Source: a virus. From it: a stretch of 62,066 bases of DNA. The notes under the pieces were generated by a model. That model had not been told where the DNA came from and did not search any database. It saw only the letters and a program-made list of their open reading frames with translations. The stretch is taken from IMG/VR virus record IMGVR_UViG_3300047472_000125, positions 1 through 62,066 of that record; one strand, given 5' to 3'. Both the position numbers and the translations under genes were made by a program. This document shows positions 15,146-23,012 of the stretch, piece after piece (within the stretch, counting starts at the first letter, position 1; every line of letters starts with the position of its first letter).

Positions 15146-16159
15146 GAAGAAGCGCTGAAGGCTGCTTGCGAAGCAACTATTCTTGGCGAAGGCGAGAACT
15201 ACGAGCCGGTGCATCTCGAAATGCGTGAGGCTGAAACCGCGATATCCGCCTACCTCAAGGCCATGGGCTCGGAGCCGGTTGCTTGGCGCGCTCGACATAG
15301 CGAACAGGAAAACTGGTATTTTCACCATGGCCATGTCGGTTGGTGGGAATGCCAGCCCCTTTTCTCCGCTCCTGTCGCCCATCCCCTACGAGATGAAGAG
15401 GTGGAGCGGGAGCCTGCGAAAGAGCGCAGTGGCCCGGAGATACTCACGCAGGGTGTATCGGCAGTACCCTTTGATCGTGCCGACTTCAATCTTGCCTATC
15501 AGAAGTTCAACGAGGTGCTGTGGGCCGACATCAACGATCCTGTTTCGGCACTTGCTGCCGCCTTCGAGACTCTGCTGGCTCATTCTGACGATGCCAAGCT
15601 CGCCGCCCTCCAACCCGACCGGGCTGGAAGCGGTGATGCGGTAAGGGTGAAGAAACTCGAAGATGCGCTGAAAAATCTGCTTGGAGTTTATGATACTCCA
15701 TTATCGCGTCGTAGGTTCCCGCAAGATGATTTTATGCGGGAGGCGATCGAAGAGGCCCGTTCCGCCCTCACCACGGACGCCGATCGTCCCGATACCGGGA
15801 AGGAGGATAACCACACGCCCGTTTCAAGTCTGGTGGGATCGGAAGCCGATGTCGTAGAGGCCATGATCGAAAGTCTGCGCGATCCTTTCCCCTTGACGAT
15901 GCTTTCGATCAGCGGCGGCATAGACCGTTGGCGAGAGATCATGGGAACCGCTCTTCGGGCTGCTAACCGCTACCGCCAGCCGAGCGTCACAATGTCCGCC
16001 GAAACCGTTTTGGCGATCCGCGATGCCCTGATCGAAGAGAGCGTCGAAGAGGCCTATCACCAGCTTTATAAGGCGGTCGATCCCGACTTCGTCAAGTTCC
16101 GGCCTTGGGAGGAAATCGAACGCGCCGCCCTCTCCACCACAGCGACGGAGGGCGAGTAG
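15137..16159 (+). CDS. Hypothetical modular protein, 340 aa
   Basis: Patchwork of short segments. The N-terminal part has the SEPVAWRARHSE motif seen in small phage proteins with WxxR-type repeats. The middle is helical, and the C-terminal part repeats an EEARSAL style. GGGGAGG precedes the start. It is unlike typical enzymes and no function can be given. Confidence 0.65.
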   Translation: MTHEEALKAACEATILGEGENYEPVHLEMREAETAISAYLKAMGSEPVAWRARHSEQENWYFHHGHVGWWECQPLFSAPVAHPLRDEEVEREPAKERSGPEILTQGVSAVPFDRADFNLAYQKFNEVLWADINDPVSALAAAFETLLAHSDDAKLAALQPDRAGSGDAVRVKKLEDALKNLLGVYDTPLSRRRFPQDDFMREAIEEARSALTTDADRPDTGKEDNHTPVSSLVGSEADVVEAMIESLRDPFPLTMLSISGGIDRWREIMGTALRAANRYRQPSVTMSAETVLAIRDALIEESVEEAYHQLYKAVDPDFVKFRPWEEIERAALSTTATEGE

Positions 16160-16741
16160 ATGAGCACTTCCGACCTCTACATCCTCAACCGCAAGAGCAC
16201 GACGCATTGCGCCGAATTCCGCAACGGTTGGGGCTCTGGCCCCTGCATATGGGATCATCTGGCATCCAAATACTTTCCGGACGTCAATTTCTCAGACTAC
16301 GACCGCAAGGATTATGTCGGTCATGACCGCAAGAACCGGATGGTTTGGGATTTGGCCAGCGACAAGAGGGTGACAGGCGAAGAGCGGGCAGTGCTGATGA
16401 TCAGCTTCGACAAGGCATATGTGCCAAAATCTCACCTGAAAGAGGCAGGGGAGGCATGCGTGGCCGCGCATGGCATGATCGAGGCGCACGGCTTCTGGAA
16501 TGGCGTCAACCACTGGAAAGCCATTGGCGAGGCGCTGATAGGCCTGTCGAAGCGAAAGCTCCACTGGCAAGCGCGAGGCGTGGTCCTCAACTGCACGTCA
16601 GTCCAAGACATGTGGATACAGCCGAGCCGGGACTACCTCGCAAATGCGTGGCCAATCTTCGAAGAAAACCCCACGCCCGCACCGAGGTCAGACGCTCCCG
16701 CTCCCGGCTATTCCGAAGATACCGGGAAGGAGGGCAAGTAG
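16160..16741 (+). CDS. Hypothetical protein, 193 aa
   Basis: Soluble protein with a conserved-looking core (FDKAYVPKSHLKEAGEACVA) and a disordered Pro/Ala tail ending APAPGYSEDTGKEGK. A 20-bp stretch encoding that tail (16695-16714) recurs at 17382-17401 in another gene. Function unknown. Confidence 0.65.
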   Translation: MSTSDLYILNRKSTTHCAEFRNGWGSGPCIWDHLASKYFPDVNFSDYDRKDYVGHDRKNRMVWDLASDKRVTGEERAVLMISFDKAYVPKSHLKEAGEACVAAHGMIEAHGFWNGVNHWKAIGEALIGLSKRKLHWQARGVVLNCTSVQDMWIQPSRDYLANAWPIFEENPTPAPRSDAPAPGYSEDTGKEGK

Positions 16742-16954
16742 ATGAGATATTTCGAAAATCTCCGCATCGGCTGGATTATCGAGACGATTGAAATCTTCGG
16801 CTTTATCAACCGAAGCCATGTCGTCAAGAAATTCTGCGTTTCTCCGCAGGTCGCGTCCAGCGACTTCGGCAAGGTTCAGAAACTCCATCCGCACCTCATG
16901 CGCTACGATACCAGTCAAAAGTGCTATTTCCTCAAGGAGAACGATCATGCATGA
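16742..16954 (+). CDS. Putative winged-helix/HTH protein, 70 aa
   Basis: The segment INRSHVVKKFCVSPQVASSDF fits a helix-turn-helix followed by a wing-like HPHLMRYDTSQKCYFL. Similar minimal proteins act as regulators in phages. It sits close to the integrase end of the rightward operon, so a role in regulation or excision is possible. The start directly abuts the previous stop. Confidence 0.6.
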   Translation: MRYFENLRIGWIIETIEIFGFINRSHVVKKFCVSPQVASSDFGKVQKLHPHLMRYDTSQKCYFLKENDHA

Positions 16955-17207
16955 CGCCATCAAAGATTCTTCTCGCCCTCTTGACAGCAACGAACGCGAA
17001 GTATTCCGACAGCTATTCTTTCACGGCCCGACGTGGGATGGCGATCTATGCTCAAAGTCAGGACGAGACGGGCTTGTTGATCGTGGCCTAGCCGTGCGCC
17101 GAGAGGGCTGGCAGACACTGACAGAGGCCGGTTTTGTCGCTGCCGTCGAGGCCGACTACGGCGGCCAGAAAGAGGCGTGGGTCAACCGACGCAGGAGCCG
17201 GTCATGA
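16947..17207 (+). CDS. Hypothetical protein, 86 aa (paralogue of 52343-52585)
   Basis: Shares the pattern GPTWDGDLxSKSGRxxLxxxGxAxR followed by GWxxLT with the 80-aa protein encoded on the other strand at 52343-52585. Start at 16947 with CAAGGAG upstream. It looks like a small winged-helix-type domain. The duplication within one genome suggests a useful, possibly regulatory, role. Confidence 0.7.
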   Translation: MHDAIKDSSRPLDSNEREVFRQLFFHGPTWDGDLCSKSGRDGLVDRGLAVRREGWQTLTEAGFVAAVEADYGGQKEAWVNRRRSRS

Positions 17208-17431
17208 ACGAGTGGGTCCACCACGATACCCCAGGATGCCCTGTCCCGCCCCGCACTAGGGTGATCGTTCGCTTCCGAGACGAGACGCGCGAGCACGCGG
17301 AGCGGTTGGGTTCGATCTGTGCCGATGAAATCGGCTGGAACGCTTCATACCGACCGATCGAGTACCGGCTTCAAGCCCCTCCTCCCGCTCCCGGCTATTC
17401 CAGCGCCTCTACATCGGGAGATGGTGAATGA
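17204..17431 (+). CDS. Hypothetical protein, 75 aa
   Basis: Start at 17204 overlaps the previous stop by four bases. The C-terminal tail (APPPAPGYSSAST) shares a 20-bp DNA stretch with the tail of the 16160-16741 gene. Possibly a small beta-barrel; no family assigned. Confidence 0.65.
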   Translation: MNEWVHHDTPGCPVPPRTRVIVRFRDETREHAERLGSICADEIGWNASYRPIEYRLQAPPPAPGYSSASTSGDGE

Positions 17432-17721
17432 GTAGGCCAACCGATCCGAACGACATCCCATACATGCAATCGATCGATAAGATCAATGTGATCTATTACG
17501 ATTGGCTTCCCGATCGCCATTGGGATGACTGCGTGCTGTGCGGTGAATATAGACTGATCAACCATGCGGTCGCATTCTACGAAGAGCCCGTTCACGAGGA
17601 GATCGGCACTAAACTCTGGCATGGCGGAGTTGTCGGAGGAATGTCGTGCTGCAAAGAGTGCCACGATAATCACTACGCCGCCATCCGCGCTCTTCCTATC
17701 GATAAGGGGGTGGAGGGGTGA
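17428..17721 (+). CDS. Four-Cys zinc protein, 97 aa
   Basis: CVLC (about 35-38) and CCKEC (about 74-78) form a probable zinc site, followed by HDNHYAAIRAL, which gives an HNH-like look, although the full HNH set is not complete. Overlaps neighbours by four bases. Confidence 0.65.
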   Translation: MSRPTDPNDIPYMQSIDKINVIYYDWLPDRHWDDCVLCGEYRLINHAVAFYEEPVHEEIGTKLWHGGVVGGMSCCKECHDNHYAAIRALPIDKGVEG

Positions 17722-17900
17722 AACCATCCAGCCTTATGTTCCTTGGAGCCTTCGTTGCTGCATGCTGCGCGGTCATCTCAATTTTTTCCCCAAGCCTTGA
17801 TGTGTCAATTCTCATGTTCGGTGGCGGTGCACTGTTTGGCAAAGGTTATGGGATTTGGGAAATTCGCGCTCTCAAGGATACAGAGGAGCGGAAGCCGTGA
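17718..17900 (+). CDS. Small membrane protein, 60 aa
   Basis: GTG start with GGGGTGGAGGG upstream. Two closely spaced hydrophobic segments (about 6-24 and 29-42) suggest a membrane hairpin. Unknown role, just ahead of the integrase. Confidence 0.6.
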   Translation: MKPSSLMFLGAFVAACCAVISIFSPSLDVSILMFGGGALFGKGYGIWEIRALKDTEERKP

Positions 17901-18073
17901 CAACGCCAGCCCTCGTGAAACAGTCCGATCTTCGCCGCCTGGCCGCTGTTGTCAAAGAAAAGGGCGTCTGCGTTGAAATCGACTTCAAGAGGTCAATAAT
18001 CCGCATTTCACCCGATATCCCCGATAACCACAGGCAAAAGGCTATTGAATATTACGCGGATATTGATCTCTGA
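17897..18073 (+). CDS. Small protein before integrase, possible excisionase, 58 aa
   Basis: GTG start overlapping the previous stop. The pattern LVKQSDLRRLAAVVKEKGVC followed by a short beta-hairpin is widespread just upstream of rhizobial prophage integrases. Size and position fit an excisionase or recombination directionality factor, but no direct motif proves it. It overlaps the integrase start (TGATG). Confidence 0.55.
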   Translation: MTTPALVKQSDLRRLAAVVKEKGVCVEIDFKRSIIRISPDIPDNHRQKAIEYYADIDL

Positions 18074-19107
18074 TGGAGGACATGCCGCGCAAACAGTTCC
18101 TGTCCCACGAAAAGACCCGCCATGGAAAAATGGTGTGGTATTTCAAACGAAACGGCCGGCGCGTCCGGTTGCCGGCCACCTATGGGACTGACGAATTCAA
18201 CGCCGCTTATGAAAAGGCATTGACCGGATCGACAACCATTGTCGAGGCGCCAAAGCTGAAATCCGGATCGATTAAGTGGCTTATCGACCAGTATAAGAGG
18301 AGCAGCGATTTTTCAAATCTGGCAGCGTCGACCCGACGCCAACGCGATAATATCCTGCTTCAGGTTCTTAAAGACGAAAAAACGGCGGGAATGCCATTTG
18401 TCTTACTCAGCAAGCAGCATATCAAAAAAGCGATAGACAAGCGCGCCACCACTCCGGAAGCTGCAAACAACTTCCTGAAGACGATGAAACATCTGTGCTC
18501 ATGGGCTCTGTCTGCCGAGCATATCGATATCGATCCGACTGCCTCGTTTAGCAAAATCAATGTCAAAACCGATGGATTCCACACATGGAGCGTTGAGGAG
18601 GTCGAGAAATATCGAGCGTTCCACAAGGTCGGTACGCGTGCCAGGCTGGCGATCGATCTACTTCTTTTCCTCGGGCTCAGGAGATCGGATGTCGTTGTCG
18701 TTGGGCGGCAACACCTCAAGGAGGGCGTGATCTCCCTGAAAACTACCAAGACGGGCGTATGGGTGTACCTGCCGGTCTTCAAGCAACTTCAGGAATCAAT
18801 CGATGCCACGAAGACCGCCGATCTAGCCTTCCTGGCGACTGCGGCTGGTAAACCGTTCAGTTCTGCGGCGTCATTCGGGAATTGGTTCAGAGACCAGTGC
18901 GTCGCCGCGAAGATGCCGGACGATTGCAGAGCGCACGGACTTCGAAAAGCCGGGGCGACCATAGCGGCAAACGAAGGCGCTACGGCTCACGAACTGATGG
19001 CGATGTTCGGCTGGTCGAGGCTGGCGATGGCCGAAGTTTACACGAGGGAAGCCGACAAAAGGAAACTGGCGCGGGCCGCGTCGGAACGGTTGTCGAACAA
19101 AATGTAG
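18073..19107 (+). CDS. int: Tyrosine-family site-specific integrase, 344 aa
   Basis: The catalytic set is visible: Arg203/204 in GLRRSD, Lys223 or Lys226 in the SLKTTKTG beta-hairpin, His288-x-x-Arg291 in HGLRKAG, Trp314 in FGWS, and the nucleophile Tyr323 in AEVYTRE. The N-terminal half carries arm-binding and core-binding domains. It integrates the phage genome into a host attB site. It is last in the rightward operon and directly followed by short direct repeats and a candidate attP. A start at 18082 (MPRKQF) is also possible. Confidence 0.92.
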   Translation: MEDMPRKQFLSHEKTRHGKMVWYFKRNGRRVRLPATYGTDEFNAAYEKALTGSTTIVEAPKLKSGSIKWLIDQYKRSSDFSNLAASTRRQRDNILLQVLKDEKTAGMPFVLLSKQHIKKAIDKRATTPEAANNFLKTMKHLCSWALSAEHIDIDPTASFSKINVKTDGFHTWSVEEVEKYRAFHKVGTRARLAIDLLLFLGLRRSDVVVVGRQHLKEGVISLKTTKTGVWVYLPVFKQLQESIDATKTADLAFLATAAGKPFSSAASFGNWFRDQCVAAKMPDDCRAHGLRKAGATIAANEGATAHELMAMFGWSRLAMAEVYTREADKRKLARAASERLSNKM

Positions 19108-19138
19108 GTCGCACCTTTGACCCTAGCTGGTCGCACCT
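19107..19138. repeat. Pair of 10-bp direct repeats behind the integrase
   Basis: GGTCGCACCT occurs at 19107-19116 and 19129-19138, 22 bp apart (two helical turns). Short, evenly phased repeats next to int are typical of arm-type integrase or excisionase sites. A GACC/GGTC dyad lies between them. Confidence 0.5.
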
Positions 19139-19168
19139 ATAGAAAAATCAATAACTTACGTATGCCAA

Positions 19169-19185
19169 TGGCGACCCCTGCAGGA
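19169..19185. other. Candidate attP core (tRNA 3'-end-like)
   Basis: TGGCGACCCCTGCAGGA reads, on the reverse strand, like the T-arm/acceptor 3' end of a tRNA ending in CCA. Integrases of this class often use such sites as attB. It lies 60 bp downstream of int. No host sequence is available to confirm identity. Confidence 0.3.
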
Positions 19186-19256
19186 GAGTGAGGAATAGCC
19201 AAAATCAATTGTTTAGCAGCAGGTGGGACCGAAATTCGTCCCGTTGATAACGTTGA

Positions 19257-19571
19257 ATGAATCGCAATGCTTGGTCATACTATAGCATGCCTTACTCTCC
19301 CCGCTACACTTGGCGTCAAACCAAGCTCGACGAACGAGATACCGCGACAAAATACGACTGGTGCGGATATGACGGTGATCAATACATCGGCCGCATTTGG
19401 AAAGAGTTCGGAGGTCCAATGAAGGGCAAGTGGCATTGGGCAGGATCCTACCCGAAAGCCCTCAAGGGCGCGCCACCTACTCCGAATGCCGGGTTTGTTG
19501 ATTCCGCTCGTCTCGCCACGAAGATGGTGGAGGAATATTGGGATAGGTGCTTTGAGGTGATGAAGGGTTAG
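19257..19571 (+). CDS. Hypothetical protein, up to 104 aa, moron-like
   Basis: Compact protein with many aromatic residues (DWCGYDGDQYIGRIWKEFGG), of a type frequent in rhizobial chromosomes. The start may be 19257 or the ATG at 19287. A TTGAAT(17)CATACT promoter-like pair at 19253-19281 would give a near-leaderless transcript for the latter. It stands alone between the integrase/attP and the convergent membrane-protein gene, the usual place for lysogenic-conversion genes. Confidence 0.6.
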   Translation: MNRNAWSYYSMPYSPRYTWRQTKLDERDTATKYDWCGYDGDQYIGRIWKEFGGPMKGKWHWAGSYPKALKGAPPTPNAGFVDSARLATKMVEEYWDRCFEVMKG

Positions 19572-19598
19572 CCAAGGTCGCCTCAAAGGCAATCTGCA

Positions 19599-20303
19599 TC
19601 AGTTGCTCGCATCCCACTTCGGCGGCGAGAATCCGGCGCCCCTCGCCTCCGCCTCGCTCCGGAAGCAATATTTGGGGACGACGAGATCTCGATAAGGACT
19701 GAGCGGCGTATGGTAGATATGCCGAGACGTTCCCCAGATCGGGCGTTCGTCTCCGCATCGAGGACGGTTAAACAGGGCCGGGCTGATCCAAGTCTCCCTA
19801 TAGACCGGGTTCCTGAACTGCGTTCCGGCCCAGAAGCAGGCAGCAGCCATCATAGCGAGCAGGACGTACACCCATGTATTGCCGGGCAACTTGATGCCTT
19901 CCTTGGTGACGTTCGGGCTTGCGCAGACGAGCGCGAAGCCTGACATCAGAAGGAATCGGCCGAAGTTGGAGAAGGTCGTACCTATCCAGTCGAGCGGCTG
20001 GCCTGCCGACACCCAGGTCAGTCCGTAGGCACCCGAATAACAAGAGCCCGCGGCAAGGAGCCAGATGCCATAGATCGCAAGATGGCTGCCGTGCCCGCGC
20101 TCGTCCGGGCTCCGCTTGCCCTTGATGACGATCGCCCAGGTGTCCGGTGAGTACCGGGCCATGGTGATGACACCGACGATCAGTAGCAGGAGCGAAACAG
20201 CACTTGAGAGATAGGGGTCTGGAGTGAATGCGCCGGCAACCCAATAAAAAGCCAGGACGATAATCGTACCGAGAAGCAATTGATTTCGACTAATCGCGGC
20301 CAC
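19599..20303 (-). CDS. Polytopic membrane protein, 234 aa
   Basis: About four hydrophobic segments (near residues 7-26, 31-48, 76-98 and 144-162) and a soluble C-terminal tail of about 70 residues. Last gene of the leftward late region. A role in superinfection exclusion or host-membrane modification is possible, but no family is recognised. Overlaps the upstream gene by 14 bases. Confidence 0.65.
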   Translation of the reverse strand: MAAISRNQLLLGTIIVLAFYWVAGAFTPDPYLSSAVSLLLLIVGVITMARYSPDTWAIVIKGKRSPDERGHGSHLAIYGIWLLAAGSCYSGAYGLTWVSAGQPLDWIGTTFSNFGRFLLMSGFALVCASPNVTKEGIKLPGNTWVYVLLAMMAAACFWAGTQFRNPVYRETWISPALFNRPRCGDERPIWGTSRHIYHTPLSPYRDLVVPKYCFRSEAEARGAGFSPPKWDASN

Positions 20304-20520
20304 GGCGGGCCTCCATCATTATGATTGCCTGCGTCATTGTGTTCATGACGCGAGAACTGGAATCGACGATCTGTGCATGCTGGCGGACAGCTCCTCTGAA
20401 CTCGACACGGTGATTGTCGATCTTCTCTTTCTCGGTCTCGATCTCGCGCTCGATCTCATGGCGACGCTCGACAAGCCGGCGCCCGCGGATAATCCGTTCC
20501 ACGATCCCCTTTATCGTCAT
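20290..20520 (-). CDS. Coiled-coil protein, 76 aa
   Basis: Charged helix (RRHEIEREIETEKEKID) likely to form a coiled coil. Overlaps the upstream membrane-coil gene by four bases and the downstream membrane gene by 14, so the three genes probably act together. Unrecognised. Confidence 0.6.
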   Translation of the reverse strand: MTIKGIVERIIRGRRLVERRHEIEREIETEKEKIDNHRVEFRGAVRQHAQIVDSSSRVMNTMTQAIIMMEARRGRD

Positions 20521-20810
20521 GAGCGCATCCTTTCGGAGCGGAATAGCTCAATCATCGCTTTGGTGGTTTCCGTGTGGGTTTCGACGGAGGTGATGGTCTT
20601 TGCCAGGACGGCGCGGGTCGCCTCGCCCTCTGCGGCATATTTCTTGACGTCATCGAGGTGCGCCTGCTTTGCCTCGTCCATGTCCTTCAGAATGCTTCTG
20701 ATCCACATGATCAGGAAGATCACGGCAAGGATGAGGAGAATGCAGCATGCCCCGACGACGCCAACATCAAGTATCTTCGTGCTCGCGGACGCGGCGGCTT
20801 CTTCTGGCAA
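20517..20810 (-). CDS. Single-pass membrane protein with coiled coil, 97 aa
   Basis: N-terminal transmembrane helix (about 18-37) followed by a helical domain. The topology resembles an inner-membrane spanin, but the lysis-type genes lie 4 kb upstream and no spanin partner is adjacent. Alternatively part of an exclusion complex with its two neighbours. Confidence 0.6.
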   Translation of the reverse strand: MPEEAAASASTKILDVGVVGACCILLILAVIFLIMWIRSILKDMDEAKQAHLDDVKKYAAEGEATRAVLAKTITSVETHTETTKAMIELFRSERMRS

Positions 20811-20917
20811 TTTCGTGCCCTTTGATATGCGGAGTCATCTGCGCCCAAGGTTGGCCCGAGGGTCTTTCATGGAATTGAATTTCTTTTGCAGAGAAATCGG
20901 CTGCCGCCGCCCTACCC

Positions 20918-20945
20918 TTGACGACTCGAAAAATGAGAACATAAT
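20918..20945 (+). promoter_or_regulatory. Promoter of the 21007 gene
   Basis: TTGACG (20918-20923), a 16-bp spacer and CATAAT (20940-20945) form a strong sigma-70-like promoter about 60 bp before the ATG. It points opposite to the surrounding late genes. The locally lower GC content supports independent transcription. Confidence 0.6.
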
Positions 20946-21006
20946 AAGAACTAAATCACGAGATTGCGGCTCTCGAAATCAACCTTCAGCGAGGGGTCGA
21001 GATCGC

Positions 21007-21237
21007 ATGCGCAAATTTGTCGAAATAAGGAACTGGTCGCCCGGCTATATCAACGTCGCGCCGCATCATGTCGAGATCAGGGTGCAGTGCCGGGCGTGCG
21101 ATAAGGAGGTGGATTTTGATCGCAGAAGCCTACCGCCGTTGCTGCATCACGCGTTGATCACCGACATAGAAGCCCGCATGAAATGCTCCTGCGGGGCAAA
21201 ACAGGCGAAGATGCTATTCGGGCATTATAGCGGCTAG
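21007..21237 (+). CDS. Zinc-ribbon protein, 76 aa, moron
   Basis: CRAC (about 30-33) and CSCG (about 60-63) form a four-Cys zinc site. The protein is of a type found in rhizobial genomes. It has its own promoter and a bidirectional terminator behind it, and lies on the opposite strand to the tail genes. These are the marks of a moron expressed in the lysogen. Function unknown. Confidence 0.7.
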   Translation: MRKFVEIRNWSPGYINVAPHHVEIRVQCRACDKEVDFDRRSLPPLLHHALITDIEARMKCSCGAKQAKMLFGHYSG

Positions 21238-21238
21238 T

Positions 21239-21267
21239 CACCCCCACCCTTGATCGGGGTGGGGGTG
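21239..21267. terminator. Bidirectional stem-loop terminator
   Basis: An 11-bp perfect GC-rich stem (CACCCCCACCC 21239-21249 with GGGTGGGGGTG 21257-21267) and a 7-nt loop lie between two convergent genes. There is no long T-run, so efficiency is uncertain, but placement fits a shared terminator. Confidence 0.6.
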
Positions 21268-21274
21268 GAAAAGG

Positions 21275-22750
21275 TTATGGTTGGTAGGTAATCGCCACCC
21301 GATCCGGCATCTTCAGATCCTGGCCCAAGATCGGTATCCATGGATTGATGAGGTTCATGATCGGGATAATGTCCATGTCCTCGCCACCAGTCTTCAGATC
21401 GCACAGGGTTTTGATGCCATCATAGCCGGTCTGCCCCGCTGACTGCAGATAGCTATCATGCCCCATGACCACGTAATAGCCGCCGAACTTGTTGGTATTG
21501 TTCAGGCCTCGGCATGCCTTGTGGGCGTTGTACTGAGCAATAACACCATCGTGCGTCGTCGTGCCACCAGGGCCGCCGACGCCGGCCATGTCATGAACCT
21601 GAATGTTGTACGGGTCGGCGGGCGGCCAGACCTGCGGAACGTTCCACTGCGGAAACGCAGCCTGACCGAAGTCGGCTCGCTGAACAGTTCGAAGACCAAC
21701 GGTGTAGCGTCCATATCTGTCGTAACTGCAGCCGTAACCCTCGCCGCTGTGGTAAGAGCCGTCACCAAGGCCTTGGATGTTTATTCCCTGTGCCTTGATG
21801 CCGTCTTGCTCGGCCTGATAGTTTGCCTGCGCAGCGGCGAGAGACGTCGCGACGGCCTCTGTCGTTCCCGCCTGCGAAAAGCCCTGATGTCCTGCCGCCG
21901 CGCTGTCGGCATATTGCGCCCACGTAGCTCGGCCAGGCCTCCCATATCCTGCGGAAGCGTCGAGTGCCGCGCCGCCGTTGAACATGCCACGACCGCCTGC
22001 CGCTTCGATCATCGGGCGAATGACAGTATGAAACGAAGGGGAAGCATCATCGGCTCGGGCGCCTGTAGCCGGGCGATCTAGAATGTAAGGCGTGAAATCG
22101 ATCTTGCCGATACCGAGAACCGGCGCGTTAGCTGATCTCTGTCCAACAAGCGTCGGGAAGATGATGGCACTGAGGTCCGCACCGCCATTGACGGCCGAGA
22201 ACAGGTGGATCGGTATCCAGCCCCATTGCCAAGCACCAGTGTGGAGATTGGTGCTGGATCCAAGCGACAACTTGGAGATCATGAAATAGGAGACGTTGGC
22301 ACGATGGTAGCCGACACCAGGTGATGCAAGGGTCCCCGCGCTGTAAAGGCGCATGTCCATCGTCACGTTGCCAGTGCTCGCCCCGGCATAGGCGACCGCG
22401 CGATACCGGAGCCGAACGTACCCATCTCGAACGTCCATCGGTTGCGCGAGAACGCTGGCCGGTTTCAAGGTCTGCGTGCTCGCAGGCAGAACCCAGTTCA
22501 GACCCTTATTGCCGGTATCGTAGGTGTCGAGAAGGGTAGGATCTTCAGACAGGCCAGTGACGCCTGCACCGCCATTATAGATGTCAGACAGGCCGGAGAA
22601 TTCCGCTAGGGTATGACGCTCCCACAAGGGGTAGCCACCTCCCAATGCGCGGATGATTTGCCCACCCCCACCCTGTATTATGGTTGTCGGGCTGGCACCC
22701 CCGAGCTTGAAAGTGGATGAGGCAACGCCTCCGAGATATGCTGTCGTCAT
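21275..22750 (-). CDS. Tail spike / fibre-like protein, 491 aa, with possible degenerate NodB-like domain
   Basis: The N-terminal ~250 residues are Gly/Ser/Thr-rich beta structure typical of virion fibres. From about residue 235, DDASPSFHTVIRPMIEAAGG and later TWAQYADSAAAGHQGFSQ resemble the start of polysaccharide deacetylase (NodB) domains. The metal-binding HxxxH after the second motif is replaced, so catalysis is doubtful. It probably contacts host surface polysaccharide. It is the last gene of the tail-spike group, terminating at the shared stem-loop. Confidence 0.6.
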   Translation of the reverse strand: MTTAYLGGVASSTFKLGGASPTTIIQGGGGQIIRALGGGYPLWERHTLAEFSGLSDIYNGGAGVTGLSEDPTLLDTYDTGNKGLNWVLPASTQTLKPASVLAQPMDVRDGYVRLRYRAVAYAGASTGNVTMDMRLYSAGTLASPGVGYHRANVSYFMISKLSLGSSTNLHTGAWQWGWIPIHLFSAVNGGADLSAIIFPTLVGQRSANAPVLGIGKIDFTPYILDRPATGARADDASPSFHTVIRPMIEAAGGRGMFNGGAALDASAGYGRPGRATWAQYADSAAAGHQGFSQAGTTEAVATSLAAAQANYQAEQDGIKAQGINIQGLGDGSYHSGEGYGCSYDRYGRYTVGLRTVQRADFGQAAFPQWNVPQVWPPADPYNIQVHDMAGVGGPGGTTTHDGVIAQYNAHKACRGLNNTNKFGGYYVVMGHDSYLQSAGQTGYDGIKTLCDLKTGGEDMDIIPIMNLINPWIPILGQDLKMPDRVAITYQP

Positions 22751-22754
22751 CGGC

Positions 22755-22985
22755 TCAACCCGTGATCACGTAAAGGGTATTCGGATCGGGGTTGGCAAGC
22801 GCGTTGTATGCGGCCTGCGTGATGCCGACAGTGATCGTATAAGCAACCTGCGTCCAGCCATTGGCGCGCATGACAAACCCGTCCTGGTCAGGGACTGTCA
22901 AGGCTTGGCCGACAGCGCAAGAATAGCTTCGGCCGTTCACGGTGATGGGATTGCGCGAGCCATCCGTCGGAGGCGAGACGTGCAT
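22755..22985 (-). CDS. Small virion protein, 76 aa (shares domain with 46043-46327)
   Basis: The first ~45 residues match the 94-aa protein beside the portal gene: NxIxVNGRxYxCAxG, then VxDxDxxVMxANGW. The shared domain is probably a small beta structure that binds the virion. The C-terminal part contains the TQAAYNALANPDPNTLYVI motif common in tail proteins. It lies between two spike genes. Confidence 0.7.
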   Translation of the reverse strand: MHVSPPTDGSRNPITVNGRSYSCAVGQALTVPDQDGFVMRANGWTQVAYTITVGITQAAYNALANPDPNTLYVITG

Positions 22986-23012
22986 AGCAGTTCTCCGTAT
23001 TTTTTGAGATTT

